The translations under genes and the position numbers were made by a program. Of a stretch of 58,007 bases of DNA, positions 1 to 9,344 are shown one piece after another. Under the pieces are notes generated by a model. That model saw only the letters and a program-made list of their open reading frames with translations. It was not told the DNA's origin and searched no databases. Each line of letters opens with the position of its first letter. Position 1 is the first letter of the stretch. The stretch comes from SIG587 sp045531585. GTDB lineage: Bacteria > Bacillota > Clostridia > Oscillospirales > Acutalibacteraceae. The stretch is taken from NCBI GenBank assembly GCA_045531585.1, contig JAZSEH010000031.1, positions 1 to 58,007 on the forward strand, in the 5' to 3' direction.

Positions 1-10
1 AGCGGTTTTA

Positions 11-130
11 TGTAAATAATCTCTGATTATTTACACCGACATCATTGCAATGAATTAGGTGAAATTATTTATATAATTTCACGGACAATTGTTAATTTGT
101 CCGTGAAAAAGCGCATTTGCGCTTTTTCAC
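11..130. repeat. Chain of overlapping palindromes at window start
   Basis: Five perfect inverted repeats follow each other: 11-35 (10-bp stem), 42-53 (12-base palindrome), 59-82 (10 bp), 78-107 (11 bp) and 103-130 (13 bp). The last three share arms: TTTCAC and GTGAAA serve as common ends, so neighbouring hairpins are mutually exclusive. The layout is a constant 6-base linker in alternating orientation around different hairpin cores, the same design as the arrays at 10222 and 41110. The final hairpin could act as a terminator for a gene before the window, but its run of T is inside the stem. Confidence 0.8.
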
Positions 131-317
131 CAACCTATTTTCATTATGATAAAAATGTTCATAAAAGGCTTTAGTATTGCCCGAAAAAACAATAATATTT
201 GCGGAATGCTGTCGGTAATAGGGCTTGCCGTTGCCGGCTGTACCCTTGATAGCCAATCCTAACGCGTTTTCTGGATAGTTTTCGTTGTTGCTATAATTTT
301 CACAGGAGATGATTTTA
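131..317 (+). promoter_or_regulatory. Upstream region of the GT2 gene with an extended -10
   Basis: There is no convincing gene here. An extended -10 (TG at 289-290, TATAAT at 292-297) lies just before the ribosome site AGGAG at 304-308. The matching -35 is poor (269-274). If used, it would give a very short leader. A 35-codon open frame (155-262) ends in a lipobox-like LAVAGC but has no ribosome site, so it is not called. Confidence 0.35.
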
Positions 318-1274
318 ATGAACTACCCGCTGATATCAGTAGTGATACCCGTCTACAACGTAGCGCAGTACCTTCCTGAATGTGTTGAAAGCGTTATTGC
401 TCAGACCTATAAAGACATTGAAATAATCCTTGTAGATGATGGGTCTACCGACAATAGCGGTATTATTTGCGATGAATATGCAAAAAAGGATAACCGCATA
501 AAGGTTATTCACAAACCTAACGGTGGTCTTTCCTCGGCAAGAAACGCAGGAATTGATATTTGTACAGCCGAATATGTAACATTTATAGACAGTGATGATT
601 ATATTGCTGATGATATGATAGAGCAGTTGTATATCGCTTTGCATAATACCCAAAGTGATATAAGCGTTTGTAATTTTAAAAGCAAACTTCCCCTTGATGA
701 GGACAATGATTTTAAAGTGAAAACATATTCTTCAATGCAGGCATTAAAAGAAATTTTGCTTGAACGGAAATTTTGCACCTCCGCCTGTGCTAAACTCTAT
801 AAAATTAAGCTTTTCAGTGAGATACGATACCCCGAAGGCTTTTTGTATGAGGACTATGCAACAACTTATAAGTTGTTTGATATATCAAATCAAATAGTAC
901 ATATCAATACGGCAAAATACTACTATAGATATAATCCCGAAAGCATAACCAAGGCATGCTTTAAAAACAATCAGCTTGACTATTTTACCGTTTCGGACAA
1001 GCTGATTAGCTTTCTTGAAAACAAATATCCCGAATACAGAAAATATGCAGTTGTTCATTCGGTGCGAAATGCCATAGCCTTTATGCGTAAAATAAGCATC
1101 TGCGGTTTTGATGATGAAAAAACAATAAATTTCCTTGTAAATAAGATAAAACCGCATATTTTCGGATATTGCTTTAGTAGATATTCAATATTCAGCAAGA
1201 TGTATGGTATACTGATTAGCATTTCACCGAAGTGCGCATTGAAACTTTTTAAACCTAAAAAATACGAGGAGTAA
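318..1274 (+). CDS. Family 2 glycosyltransferase
   Basis: The product is a GT-A fold glycosyltransferase that would add a sugar from a nucleotide donor to a surface polymer at the cytoplasmic membrane. Seen in the 318-residue protein: the opening strand ISVVIPVYN (6-14), the nucleotide-binding DDGSTD (40-45), the GGLSSARNAG stretch (69-78) and the metal-binding DSDD (91-94). The C-terminal half is acceptor-specific and not recognised. I chose the ATG at 318 because AGGAG at 304-308 is 9 bases away; the ATG at 309 touches the ribosome site. It opens the polymer gene run that continues to the LCP protein at 7889. The exact sugar cannot be read from the sequence. Confidence 0.9.
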   Translation: MNYPLISVVIPVYNVAQYLPECVESVIAQTYKDIEIILVDDGSTDNSGIICDEYAKKDNRIKVIHKPNGGLSSARNAGIDICTAEYVTFIDSDDYIADDMIEQLYIALHNTQSDISVCNFKSKLPLDEDNDFKVKTYSSMQALKEILLERKFCTSACAKLYKIKLFSEIRYPEGFLYEDYATTYKLFDISNQIVHINTAKYYYRYNPESITKACFKNNQLDYFTVSDKLISFLENKYPEYRKYAVVHSVRNAIAFMRKISICGFDDEKTINFLVNKIKPHIFGYCFSRYSIFSKMYGILISISPKCALKLFKPKKYEE

Positions 1275-1276
1275 TT

Positions 1277-1363
1277 ATGGAAAAAGCAATAGGTATTATT
1301 CTTGCAGGTGAAATCGGTTCTCGTTTTGATGGCGATACACCGAAGCTGTATTATGATATCTAA
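1277..1363 (+). pseudogene. N-terminal remnant of an IspD-like cytidylyltransferase
   Basis: A 28-codon frame directly follows the glycosyltransferase stop and has its own site GAGGAG. Its product begins MEKAIGIILAG and goes on with GSRFDGDTPK, which is the nucleotide-binding start of IspD/TarI-type cytidylyltransferases, then stops. The usual second glycine of the motif is replaced (AGEIGSR instead of AGGxGxR). The intact homologue at 1408 follows at once, so this is most likely the stump of an older or exchanged copy left by recombination. Confidence 0.6.
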
Positions 1364-1407
1364 TGTGATTTATAAAATTCTTATTTAGCTTAAATGTGGG
1401 TGATTTT

Positions 1408-2016
1408 ATGAAATTTGGTGCAGTCATACTCGCGGCAGGAAAAGGAACTCGCTATAACGGTGCGAAACAGGATGTGATTTTTCATGGCAAACCGCTATGG
1501 AGATATGCTTACGAAACAGCTTTAGAGGTCATTGGCGAACATCAAATTGTAGCAGTAGGCAAGGATATCGAAGGTGGCGCCACAAGGACAGAATCGGTTT
1601 TAAACGGTTTGTTGGCATTGCCTGAAGATATAGACCGTGTGATAATTTTAGAGGCGGCACGTCCAATGGTTACTAAGGAGCAGATCTTGCAGTTACTATA
1701 TGATCAGTTTCCTTCAAGTACCTTTGTAAGACCGTTGGTTAATACAGTTATATATAGGAACGGAGAATATATCAACCGTGAAGAACTATATGATTTATTA
1801 ACTCCTCAGGCGTTTGATTTTAAATTGTTATTAGAGGCATATAAAAGTGGGAAATTCACAGATATGACAGACGAAACAAGAATAATGTTTGAATTCTTTG
1901 GCATAAAACCTCATTTTATTGAAACGTCAACAAACTTATTTAAGGTGACCTATCCAGGTGATTTAAACATAATTGAGTCTATTTATAATTCTTTGCATGA
2001 GGGAAAAAACATATGA
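1408..2016 (+). CDS. IspD/TarI-like cytidylyltransferase
   Basis: The product would transfer CMP from CTP onto a polyol or sugar phosphate. Visible family motifs in the 202-residue protein are AVILAAGKGTRY (5-16) with KQ shortly after, a TRTESVLNGL block, EAARP (IspD DAARP), LTPQAF (TPQxF) and TDETR. The length is normal for a single-domain enzyme. It overlaps the next gene by 4 bases (ATGA), an SDR; the same pair is fused in Haemophilus Bcs1, which makes CDP-ribitol, so CDP-ribitol or a similar CDP-polyol is the favoured product. The alternative, isoprenoid IspD, fits the surface-polymer context less well. I preferred ATG at 1408 over GTG at 1396; the ribosome site is weak (GGGTG). Confidence 0.82.
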   Translation: MKFGAVILAAGKGTRYNGAKQDVIFHGKPLWRYAYETALEVIGEHQIVAVGKDIEGGATRTESVLNGLLALPEDIDRVIILEAARPMVTKEQILQLLYDQFPSSTFVRPLVNTVIYRNGEYINREELYDLLTPQAFDFKLLLEAYKSGKFTDMTDETRIMFEFFGIKPHFIETSTNLFKVTYPGDLNIIESIYNSLHEGKNI

Positions 2017-2636
2017 AAAAAAGGGTTTTGATTACCGGTGGTGGCGGGGATATAGCGCAAGCAATAAAAAGTTTGTTGTTGCTCAATGATTTTGAGGTCT
2101 ATGCACCATCCAAAAGTGAAATGGATGTTACTAATATTGAAAGTTTAGAAAAAGTTATAGGCAATTATAAACCTGATATTCTTATAAACAATGCAGGGTA
2201 TGTAGTGCCTCAATCAATCAAAAATGCCGACCTGAATATCACAAAAAAACATATTGATATCAATCTTTCAGGTGTGTTTTATTGTGCAGAGATCGGATTA
2301 AGACACAATAAAAATCTTGAAATAATCAATATTGGTTCTGCCGCGGCGGTAGAAATACATGCAACATGGAGTGAATATTGTGCCACTAAAGCAGCAGTTT
2401 TAATGGCAACAAAATGTTGGGCAGAGGACGGAATTTACGCTGTGTGCATTTCTCCTGCAAGAACAAGAACAAAAATGAGAAAAGGATTATATCCAAACGA
2501 AGATCAGTCCACATTATTGGAACCTTATGATTTTGCAAAGGTTGTTTTAAATGCGGCCCAAAAGGCGTATAAGTCAGGGACACACATTATTGTAAGAAAG
2601 CAGAATGTTGAAGGAATTTTAAAAGGAGAATACTAA
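2013..2636 (+). CDS. SDR-family oxidoreductase (probable polyol-phosphate reductase)
   Basis: This is a short-chain dehydrogenase of 207 residues, somewhat shorter than the usual ~250. Seen: the cofactor loop TGGGGDIA near residues 8-15, NNAG around residue 66, an active-site serine in NIGSAAA, the catalytic pair YCATK, and SPARTRT after the active site. It is translationally coupled to the cytidylyltransferase (ATGA overlap). By analogy with CDP-ribitol enzymes it would reduce a ketose phosphate to the polyol phosphate that the partner activates; that role is inferred from the pairing. The next start lies 2 bases after its stop. Confidence 0.82.
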   Translation: MKKRVLITGGGGDIAQAIKSLLLLNDFEVYAPSKSEMDVTNIESLEKVIGNYKPDILINNAGYVVPQSIKNADLNITKKHIDINLSGVFYCAEIGLRHNKNLEIINIGSAAAVEIHATWSEYCATKAAVLMATKCWAEDGIYAVCISPARTRTKMRKGLYPNEDQSTLLEPYDFAKVVLNAAQKAYKSGTHIIVRKQNVEGILKGEY

Positions 2637-2637
2637 A

Positions 2638-4237
2638 TTGAATTGTTCAGAATATTTAGTCGATTTTTTAATCTGCAATGGTGTGACTGATATTTTCGGT
2701 TATGCAGGAGGATATATAGTTCCTTTTATGGATGCGTTATATTTGCGCAAAGACGAAATAAAGGTGCATGTTTGCTATAATGAGCAGGGCTGCGCATTAG
2801 CCGCAAACGGATATGCAAGGGCAAGCGGTAGATTAGGCGTATATTTTACAACATCCGGTCCCGGTGCAATTAATGCTCTTGGGGGTTTGGCGGATGCTTG
2901 GTTTGACAGTATTCCGTTAATGGGAATTTGCGGCAATGTACCGACAAACGAGATGAAGGGTTTTTCCGGGATCAGGCAAAACGGTTTTCAGGAAATGGAT
3001 TTAGTTTCAATAACCAGAAATATAACAAAATATTCAGTGAGCGCAAACAGCAGCGAAGGCTTTGCCGATATAATTAATCGTGCTTATAATATTGCTTTAC
3101 TTGGACGGAGAGGGGGCGTTATTATTGATTTTCCGCTCAATATACAGCAAGCCGATATTACTTGTAGGTAATGGTGTCAGAACTTCAGGGGCAGAAAAAT
3201 TGTTGTTTGAGTTTGTAAAAAAAACAAATATGCCAGTTTTGACCACTATGATGGCTGTGGACTTGGTTCAAGACGAAAATCATATAGGCTTTATAGGAAC
3301 TCACGGGAACAGAATAGCAAATATGATTTTAAACGAATGTGATTTGATTATTTCTGTTGGTGCCCGACTGGGACTGAGACAAGTAGGTAGGTATAACGAA
3401 AATTTTGCACCTAAAGCTCATTTAATAAGGGTGGATATCGATCAATACGAATTAAGTCGCAACATAAAAAAAGACGAGGATAAGTATCAGATCGATGTAA
3501 AAGAATTTATATCTATGCTTTTGAATGAAGATATCCCCGATTACACAAAATGGAAAAATACGTGTTTAGAAGCTAAAAATTTGCTTGAAAAATACGACAA
3601 AACGGAAGGAAACCTTGCTATTGAAAAAATATCATCGTTATTGCCCGAAAATCCAATAATATCAGTTGATGTAGGGCAAAATCAGTGTTGGGCTGCCCAG
3701 TCTTTAAAATTAAAGGGAAATGACGGCAGAATTTTAATTGGTGGCGGATATGGTACAATGGGCTGCGGCCTGCCTTATGCTATAGGAGCTTCGATTTCCG
3801 CAGGTAATGCGATTACATATTGTATTACGGGAGATGGCGGTTTTCAAATGAACATTCAAGAATTGGAAACTGTTAAGCGTGAAGCGTTGCCGATTAAAAT
3901 TTTTATATTAAATAATAAAGTATTAGGAAAAATAAGTGAAACACAACACACAAATCATAACGACAGATATGCGCAAACAACGGTCAGCAGCGGATATTCT
4001 GTTCCTGATTTCCAAAAAATCTCCGAGGCTTATGGCATAAAGGCGTTTACGCTAAACAGTTATGATATGCTTGACGAATATTCCGATTGGATAACAAATG
4101 ATAAGCCTTGTTTGTTTAATATTATGTTATCATCAGAAAGCTATCTTACGCCTAAAATCAAATGGGAAACCTGTGAGATAGAACCCAAATTGCAAGAAAG
4201 TGTTATTTCGAAAATTAAAAAGATATTAAACGGTTAA
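2638..4237 (+). pseudogene. Broken thiamine-diphosphate enzyme (acetolactate-synthase-like)
   Basis: Two frames together cover one IlvB-like protein. The first (2638-3171, TTG start with AAGGAG 9 bases upstream) carries the N-terminal Pyr domain with the cofactor-activating glutamate in YNEQGCALAANGYA. The second, one frame over, resumes around 3150 with SKPILLVGNGV and contains the central domain and the TPP-binding GDGGFQMN...NN motif. The family linker of roughly 25-30 residues between the two parts is missing. The sequence at the junction (near 3145-3160) encodes both QQADI and SKPI, as expected if a deletion between short direct repeats removed the linker and shifted the frame. Total length would be ~535 against ~560 usual. 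A base-calling error cannot be excluded. Role unknown; the locus suggests sugar or polyol modification. Confidence 0.75.
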
Positions 4238-4297
4238 TAGGTTGTGGGAATTGTATTTTCGTATAGCAAATAAACATAAATAAGAAGGTTTAGATAA

Positions 4298-5533
4298 TTG
4301 AAAAAGAAGGGGTCATTGTTTAAAAATACAGTAATGCTGTATATTTTAACTTTTTCGACATATTTAATAAGTTTTATTCTTGTACCTTATCAGACGAGGG
4401 TCTTACTACCTGAAAAATACGGTATACTTAGCGTTGCTACCGCAGTTATGACATATTTTCAGCTTGTGATAGATTTCGGTTTTCTTTTATCCGCTACTGA
4501 GGAGGTTTCCTTAAACCGCGACGACAAGAAAAAACTTTCCAAAATCTTTACCTCAATTACCGCGGATAAAATTATACTGGCGTTAATTTCGTTCCTTGTG
4601 TTGTTTGTCTTATGTGGAATAATTGAGCAGTGGAAGGATAGCAAAGTTTTCTTTTTGCTCACCTTTATTGCAACTGCGCTGGGTTCTTTGATTCCCGATT
4701 ATCTTTATCGCGGTCTTGAAAAAATGGAGGCTGTCACAATAAGAACCGTTGCAATCAAGGTGTTTTTTGCCGCGATGGTTTTTGTTTTTGTGAAAAAACC
4801 GGAAGATTATTTTATCATACCTGTACTTAATATTATAGGTAATTCTGTGGCATTACTGTTTGTATATGCGCATTTGTATTTTAAACTTAATATTAAATTT
4901 GTACGATTTAATATAGGAGATCTGCTTAGAAGCTTTAAAACCTCAGCGATATTTTTTCTTTCACGTATTGCAACTACAGTTTATACAGTAACAAATACCG
5001 TGATTTTGGATTTTGTTTTTGGAAGCGCAACAGCAGGATATTACTCATCTGCAGATAAACTCATATCCACTGCTAAAAGTGGAGTTGCACCCATAACCGA
5101 CAGTTTGTATCCTTATATGGTAAGGAACAGGGATTTCAAGCTTGTAAAAAAAATACTGCTTATTATTGAGCCTTTGATTATAATAGCCTGCACAATAGTT
5201 TTTATATGGGCTAAACCTCTTTGTGTTTGGTTTTTCGGAGCTGAATACGCGGATGTTGCACCAATTCTGCGCGCAATGATTCCTATAGCGGTAGTTATTT
5301 TCCCAAATTATATTTTCGGTTTTCCTGTCCTTGGCGCAATGGGACTGAATAAATATGCAAATTATTCTATTTTTGTTGCCACAGCTATGCACATACTTAT
5401 ATTGCTTGTGTTGTATTTTACAAACACATTAAATGCTGTAACATTAGGTGTTGCAACCAGCATTTCAGAATGCGTTGTTTTAATATACAGAATTTCCGTT
5501 GTAATCAAATACAGAAAACGAGGGAAAATTTAA
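4298..5533 (+). CDS. Polysaccharide flippase (Wzx/MATE-like)
   Basis: The product is a 411-residue integral membrane protein with about 12-14 hydrophobic segments spread over the whole length, of the PST/oligosaccharide flippase type. It would move a lipid-linked polymer unit across the cytoplasmic membrane. The N-terminus has the typical first helix followed by PYQTRVLLPEKYG, a conserved loop of the family. Start is TTG at 4298 with AGAAGG 9 bases upstream; there is no better ATG. The stop overlaps the next start (TAATG), linking it to the CDP-polyol phosphotransferase. Confidence 0.88.
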   Translation: MKKKGSLFKNTVMLYILTFSTYLISFILVPYQTRVLLPEKYGILSVATAVMTYFQLVIDFGFLLSATEEVSLNRDDKKKLSKIFTSITADKIILALISFLVLFVLCGIIEQWKDSKVFFLLTFIATALGSLIPDYLYRGLEKMEAVTIRTVAIKVFFAAMVFVFVKKPEDYFIIPVLNIIGNSVALLFVYAHLYFKLNIKFVRFNIGDLLRSFKTSAIFFLSRIATTVYTVTNTVILDFVFGSATAGYYSSADKLISTAKSGVAPITDSLYPYMVRNRDFKLVKKILLIIEPLIIIACTIVFIWAKPLCVWFFGAEYADVAPILRAMIPIAVVIFPNYIFGFPVLGAMGLNKYANYSIFVATAMHILILLVLYFTNTLNAVTLGVATSISECVVLIYRISVVIKYRKRGKI

Positions 5534-6687
5534 TGTGGAAGAAGTTTTTACATTTAATAAAAAGTGCAACTGAATTACTTATTTGGTTAATTTGTATTTG
5601 TATTCCAATTTCTAAAAACAAACTTGTCGTTGTTAGTTATTATGGTCGTGGGTACGGCGATAATGCGAAGTATATAGTGGATGAACTGTTGAAAAATAAA
5701 AGTGATATACGAATAATATGGCTTGTGAAAAATGAAACGGAAGCTAAAACTCTTCCTCAAGGGATTGAGGCTTGCAAATATGATTCATTTAAGAGTATTT
5801 ATCATTTATCTACTGCAAAAGTCTGGCTGGATAATTGCAGAAAGGGATTTTGCATAAAAAAGCGTGGTCAAAAATATATGCAGACCTGGCACGGCGGAGG
5901 AGCGCAGAAGCGCTGCGAGATGGACGTAGAAGAGGTGCTGGGTAAATATTATGTCCGCGTTGCAAAAATGGACGCAAAGCACACCGATATAATGATTTCA
6001 GACAGTCGATTTATGACTGAGTTGTATTTACGCGCTTTTTGGTATAACGGCGAAGTTTTGGAGGTTGGTTATCCAAGATATGATGTAATACTGAAAAAGG
6101 ACAAAGCAGAAATAAAGGAAAAGGTCTTTTCGTATTTTGGTGTACAACAGAATAAAAAAGCAATACTTTATGCACCAACATTCAGAAAAGATCACAATTT
6201 TGATGTTTATGATTTAGATTATTCCAAACTTATTGATGCCTGTCAGAAGCGTTTTGGAGGAGAATTTGTTGTATTTGTTCATCTGCATCCTAATGTGGCC
6301 GATAAGTTTGAACAGTTGAAATACGATAACATCAGGATTTTCAATGCCACTTATTACTCTGATATGCAGGAGCTTATAGCCGTGTCGGATGTTTTGATAG
6401 GTGATTATTCATCTGTTAATTATGAATTCAGTTTAGCAAAGAAACCGGTATTCAGATTTGCGTTGGATCTTGAGAATTACAAGAATGACAGAAATTTTTA
6501 TTATCCCGTGAAAGAATATCCATATCCACTGTCACAAAGCAATGATGAGCTTATAGACAATATATTAAATTTTGATGATGAAAAGTATTTAATCCATTTG
6601 AATTCATTTTTTGAAAAAATAGGTACTGTATTAACTGATAATGCTTCACAAATGTGTGCCAAATGGATAATAGAACAAATGAGATAA
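5533..6687 (+). CDS. CDP-glycerol/ribitol phosphotransferase (TagB/TagF family)
   Basis: This 384-residue enzyme belongs to the CDP-glycerol:poly(glycerophosphate) glycerophosphotransferase family, which adds or polymerises polyol phosphates in teichoic-acid-like polymers at the inner membrane face. Visible motifs: one membrane-associating N-terminal helix, QTWHGGGAQK, SDSRFMTELY, VGYPRYD, ILYAPTFRK, HLHPNV and the catalytic-region IGDYSSVNYEF followed by a family-typical YENYKNDR-like segment. The two key His (WHG, HPN) and DYSS are all present. It starts at ATG 5533, overlapping the flippase stop, with GAGGG just upstream. It would use the CDP-polyol from the 1408/2013 pair, which is an inference from the neighbourhood. 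Confidence 0.9.
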   Translation: MWKKFLHLIKSATELLIWLICICIPISKNKLVVVSYYGRGYGDNAKYIVDELLKNKSDIRIIWLVKNETEAKTLPQGIEACKYDSFKSIYHLSTAKVWLDNCRKGFCIKKRGQKYMQTWHGGGAQKRCEMDVEEVLGKYYVRVAKMDAKHTDIMISDSRFMTELYLRAFWYNGEVLEVGYPRYDVILKKDKAEIKEKVFSYFGVQQNKKAILYAPTFRKDHNFDVYDLDYSKLIDACQKRFGGEFVVFVHLHPNVADKFEQLKYDNIRIFNATYYSDMQELIAVSDVLIGDYSSVNYEFSLAKKPVFRFALDLENYKNDRNFYYPVKEYPYPLSQSNDELIDNILNFDDEKYLIHLNSFFEKIGTVLTDNASQMCAKWIIEQMR

Positions 6688-6702
6688 AGGCAGGTGATTT
6701 GC

Positions 6703-7887
6703 GTGGAAAACAGCGAGCTATACGATTTGTTTTTGACCCTTATCCGTCAGGAAATGGGTGTAAACTCTAATGACTGTATTAAAGACATAACCATAAGCGA
6801 GCAGCAAGCAAAGGAGCTTATAAAGTTTTCACGAAAACACAGCCTTGACCACCTTATAATCGCCGCCTTACTTAAAAATGGACTGCTGAATAAGCAGAGT
6901 GATTTTGCAAAAAAGGCTGAGCAATCCCTTTTTCGCACCGTTATAACCGATGAAAGAAGAAACTACGATATTATAAATATATCAAAGCTTTTTGAGAAAA
7001 ATAGTATTGATTTTATTCTTCTTAAGGGCTCGGTTATGCGAAGCTACTACCCCGAGCGCTGGATGCGCAGCAGCTGTGATATTGACGTGCTGGTGAGGGA
7101 CATAGGCTCTGCCGAAAGAATACTTGCAGAAAACGGATATATCAAGCTACAAGAGGGCAGCCACGATATGCTTTTTGTGTCGGCGGCAAAGATTGGAATA
7201 GAGCTTCATTTTAGGCTTATTGAGACTGACGATAGGGTAAGTGCCGTGCTTTCCCATGTATGGGATTCCGCCACACCCGAGGCGGATACCAACCATAACT
7301 ATTTAATGAGCAACGAAATGTTCCGCTTTTATCATATTGCTCATATGTCCAAGCATTTTCTGTTCGGTGGTTGCGGAATACGCTTTTTTATAGACCTGTG
7401 GCTGCTTATGCAAAATCAGGAAATAAACAGTCTGGAGTATGAGCAAATGCTTGCTGAGGCAGGCTTGCTTGCCTTTGCACAGCACTGCGAAAGCCTTGCC
7501 CGCATCTGGATTGCAGGGGAAGAGGCACAGGGAGCACTCGCCGAAATGGCTGAGTTTATTTTAAACGGCGGCGTTTTTGGCTCTACCGGGAATGCAGTTT
7601 TACTTAACCGTACCAGGTATTCAAACAAATTTACGTTTATAATGTATCGCATTTTTATGCCCTATAGCCTTATGCGACTAAAATACCCGATTTTGGAAAA
7701 AAGGCCGGTGCTATTACCCTTTTATTGGGTGAAAAGATGGTTTGAATTTTTGTCTGCGGATGAAAAACGAAAAAACGCTAAAAGTGAGACGAACTTTAGC
7801 GATGAAGCAAGCGGAGAAAGCATATATAGAATGAAAGCGCTTTTAAAAACGCTTGATATGCATAAAAAACAAATTGGAAGGTCATAA
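6703..7887 (+). CDS. Nucleotidyltransferase-fold protein (NTP_transf_5-like)
   Basis: The 394-residue protein resembles the 'uncharacterised nucleotidyltransferase' family often found in polysaccharide and exosortase-type loci. The mark is the central segment DFILLKGSVM...MRSSCDIDVLV, where the DID pair matches the metal-binding acidic residues of the fold, followed by HDMLFV and an ELHFRL strand. Biochemical activity is not known. I chose GTG at 6703, since AAGGCAGG lies about 8 bases upstream and the GTG at 6694 overlaps it. It sits 15 bases after the phosphotransferase, most likely in the same operon, and runs into the LCP gene with one base between them. Confidence 0.75.
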   Translation: MENSELYDLFLTLIRQEMGVNSNDCIKDITISEQQAKELIKFSRKHSLDHLIIAALLKNGLLNKQSDFAKKAEQSLFRTVITDERRNYDIINISKLFEKNSIDFILLKGSVMRSYYPERWMRSSCDIDVLVRDIGSAERILAENGYIKLQEGSHDMLFVSAAKIGIELHFRLIETDDRVSAVLSHVWDSATPEADTNHNYLMSNEMFRFYHIAHMSKHFLFGGCGIRFFIDLWLLMQNQEINSLEYEQMLAEAGLLAFAQHCESLARIWIAGEEAQGALAEMAEFILNGGVFGSTGNAVLLNRTRYSNKFTFIMYRIFMPYSLMRLKYPILEKRPVLLPFYWVKRWFEFLSADEKRKNAKSETNFSDEASGESIYRMKALLKTLDMHKKQIGRS

Positions 7888-7888
7888 A

Positions 7889-9340
7889 ATGAAACCCGTT
7901 TTAAAAAGCATTTTGCCGGGAGCGGCAATTACGTTACTTAGTCTGATTATAAATTGTGTGTTTCTTTATATAGTTGCAAGCACAGGACTGCTTACAAGTA
8001 CAATTATGTGGGTATGCATAGCCGTACTTGCCCTTTGTGCAGTGGGCGTTTTCCTGCTTACACTAAATTATAAATATAAGGCTCGGTTTATAATCGGCTG
8101 TGTTCTGGCCGCTCTTTTTATAACCATACAAATCCTTGGTGCATATTATATCGGTACGGGTGCCGCCTCCCTTGACAATATAACCACTCCTGAGGTTGAG
8201 TTTGCCGAAATAGGCGTCTACGTACATGAGGATGATAAAGCTATCACCCTTGCAGATGCTAAGGACTATACCTTTGGTATTCTGGAGGTGCTTGACCGCG
8301 ATGCTACAAATATTGCGGTGGAAAAGATAAATAATGAGCTTGGAGTTACAATAAAAACTATTGAATTATCAGGCATATCCGAACTGTTTGAGGGCCTTTT
8401 CGTTACAAAGCAGATAAATGCCTTTATCCTTAATAAAAGCTTCCTTGAGCTTCTTGATGAAACAAAAGAGCTGGAGGACTACGCCAAGGATATAAGAGAG
8501 CTATACAGTGTAAAAATTGAGCATAATTCTTCCTCGGGAGCGCAGGCTCCACCTCCCGATGACGATACCTTCACCATTTATATCAGCGGTATTGATTGTT
8601 TTGGAAGTATAGCAAGGCGCAGCAGAAGTGACGTTAATATCCTTGCCACCGTAAATACCAAAACAGGGCAGATACTCCTTGTCTCCACGCCAAGAGATTA
8701 TTACGTGCCCCTTTCTATATCCAACGGTATTCCAGATAAGCTTACCCACGCGGGTATCTATGGTATTAACGTAAGTAAGGATACCCTTGCAATGCTGTAT
8801 GATATTGATATAGATTATTATTTCCGTGTTAATTTTGATGGATTTAAGGATATTATTGATGCCTTAGGCGGCATAAAAGCATATTCTTTTTATAATTTTA
8901 AGGCCGCTGATACCTATCAGATAAGCAAAGGATATAATGATATGGATGGTGAGGTTGCCTTGCATTTCGCAAGAGAACGCCATAACGTACCGGGTGGTGA
9001 CGGCACCAGAGGTAAGCACCAAATGGAGGTTATAAAGGGCGTTGTTGATAAAATGCTTTCTCCTGCACTTCTTAAAAACTATTCGGGTGTACTGAACAGC
9101 CTTTCAAACAGCTTTGAAACCAATATTCCCTATGAGACTATAGCAAGCCTTGTTAAGGACCAGCTTAGCAGTGGCAGAAAATGGAATATAACAACCTATT
9201 CCGTTAGCGGAACAGGTGCTTCACGCAAGCCATATTCTATGAGCCTTAAGGCCTACGTGCTCATCCCCGATGAGTCCACCGTGGCTCACGCTAAAACCCT
9301 TTTTGAACAGATTGAGGATGGCGCAACGCCAACCCCGTAA
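7889..9340 (+). CDS. LytR-CpsA-Psr (LCP) phosphotransferase
   Basis: LCP enzymes move lipid-linked teichoic acid or capsule chains onto peptidoglycan outside the membrane. The 483-residue protein has about three membrane helices in the first ~90 residues, an extracytoplasmic accessory region (~100-220), and the LCP domain with RSRSDVN, the arginine-containing STPRDYYV, a VNFDGFKDIIDALGGI block and FARERH, the conserved Arg residues that bind the pyrophosphate. A Pro/acidic hinge (APPPDDD) precedes the domain. ATG at 7889 follows GGAAGG. It closes the polymer locus and ends at a strong terminator, so it is the natural last step of this pathway. Confidence 0.92.
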   Translation: MKPVLKSILPGAAITLLSLIINCVFLYIVASTGLLTSTIMWVCIAVLALCAVGVFLLTLNYKYKARFIIGCVLAALFITIQILGAYYIGTGAASLDNITTPEVEFAEIGVYVHEDDKAITLADAKDYTFGILEVLDRDATNIAVEKINNELGVTIKTIELSGISELFEGLFVTKQINAFILNKSFLELLDETKELEDYAKDIRELYSVKIEHNSSSGAQAPPPDDDTFTIYISGIDCFGSIARRSRSDVNILATVNTKTGQILLVSTPRDYYVPLSISNGIPDKLTHAGIYGINVSKDTLAMLYDIDIDYYFRVNFDGFKDIIDALGGIKAYSFYNFKAADTYQISKGYNDMDGEVALHFARERHNVPGGDGTRGKHQMEVIKGVVDKMLSPALLKNYSGVLNSLSNSFETNIPYETIASLVKDQLSSGRKWNITTYSVSGTGASRKPYSMSLKAYVLIPDESTVAHAKTLFEQIEDGATPTP

Positions 9341-9344
9341 AATT

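Noticed and set aside
155..262. 35-codon frame ending near LAVAGC, lipoprotein-like
   Set aside because: No ribosome site, no continuation after the Cys beyond a few residues, and located in a spacer.
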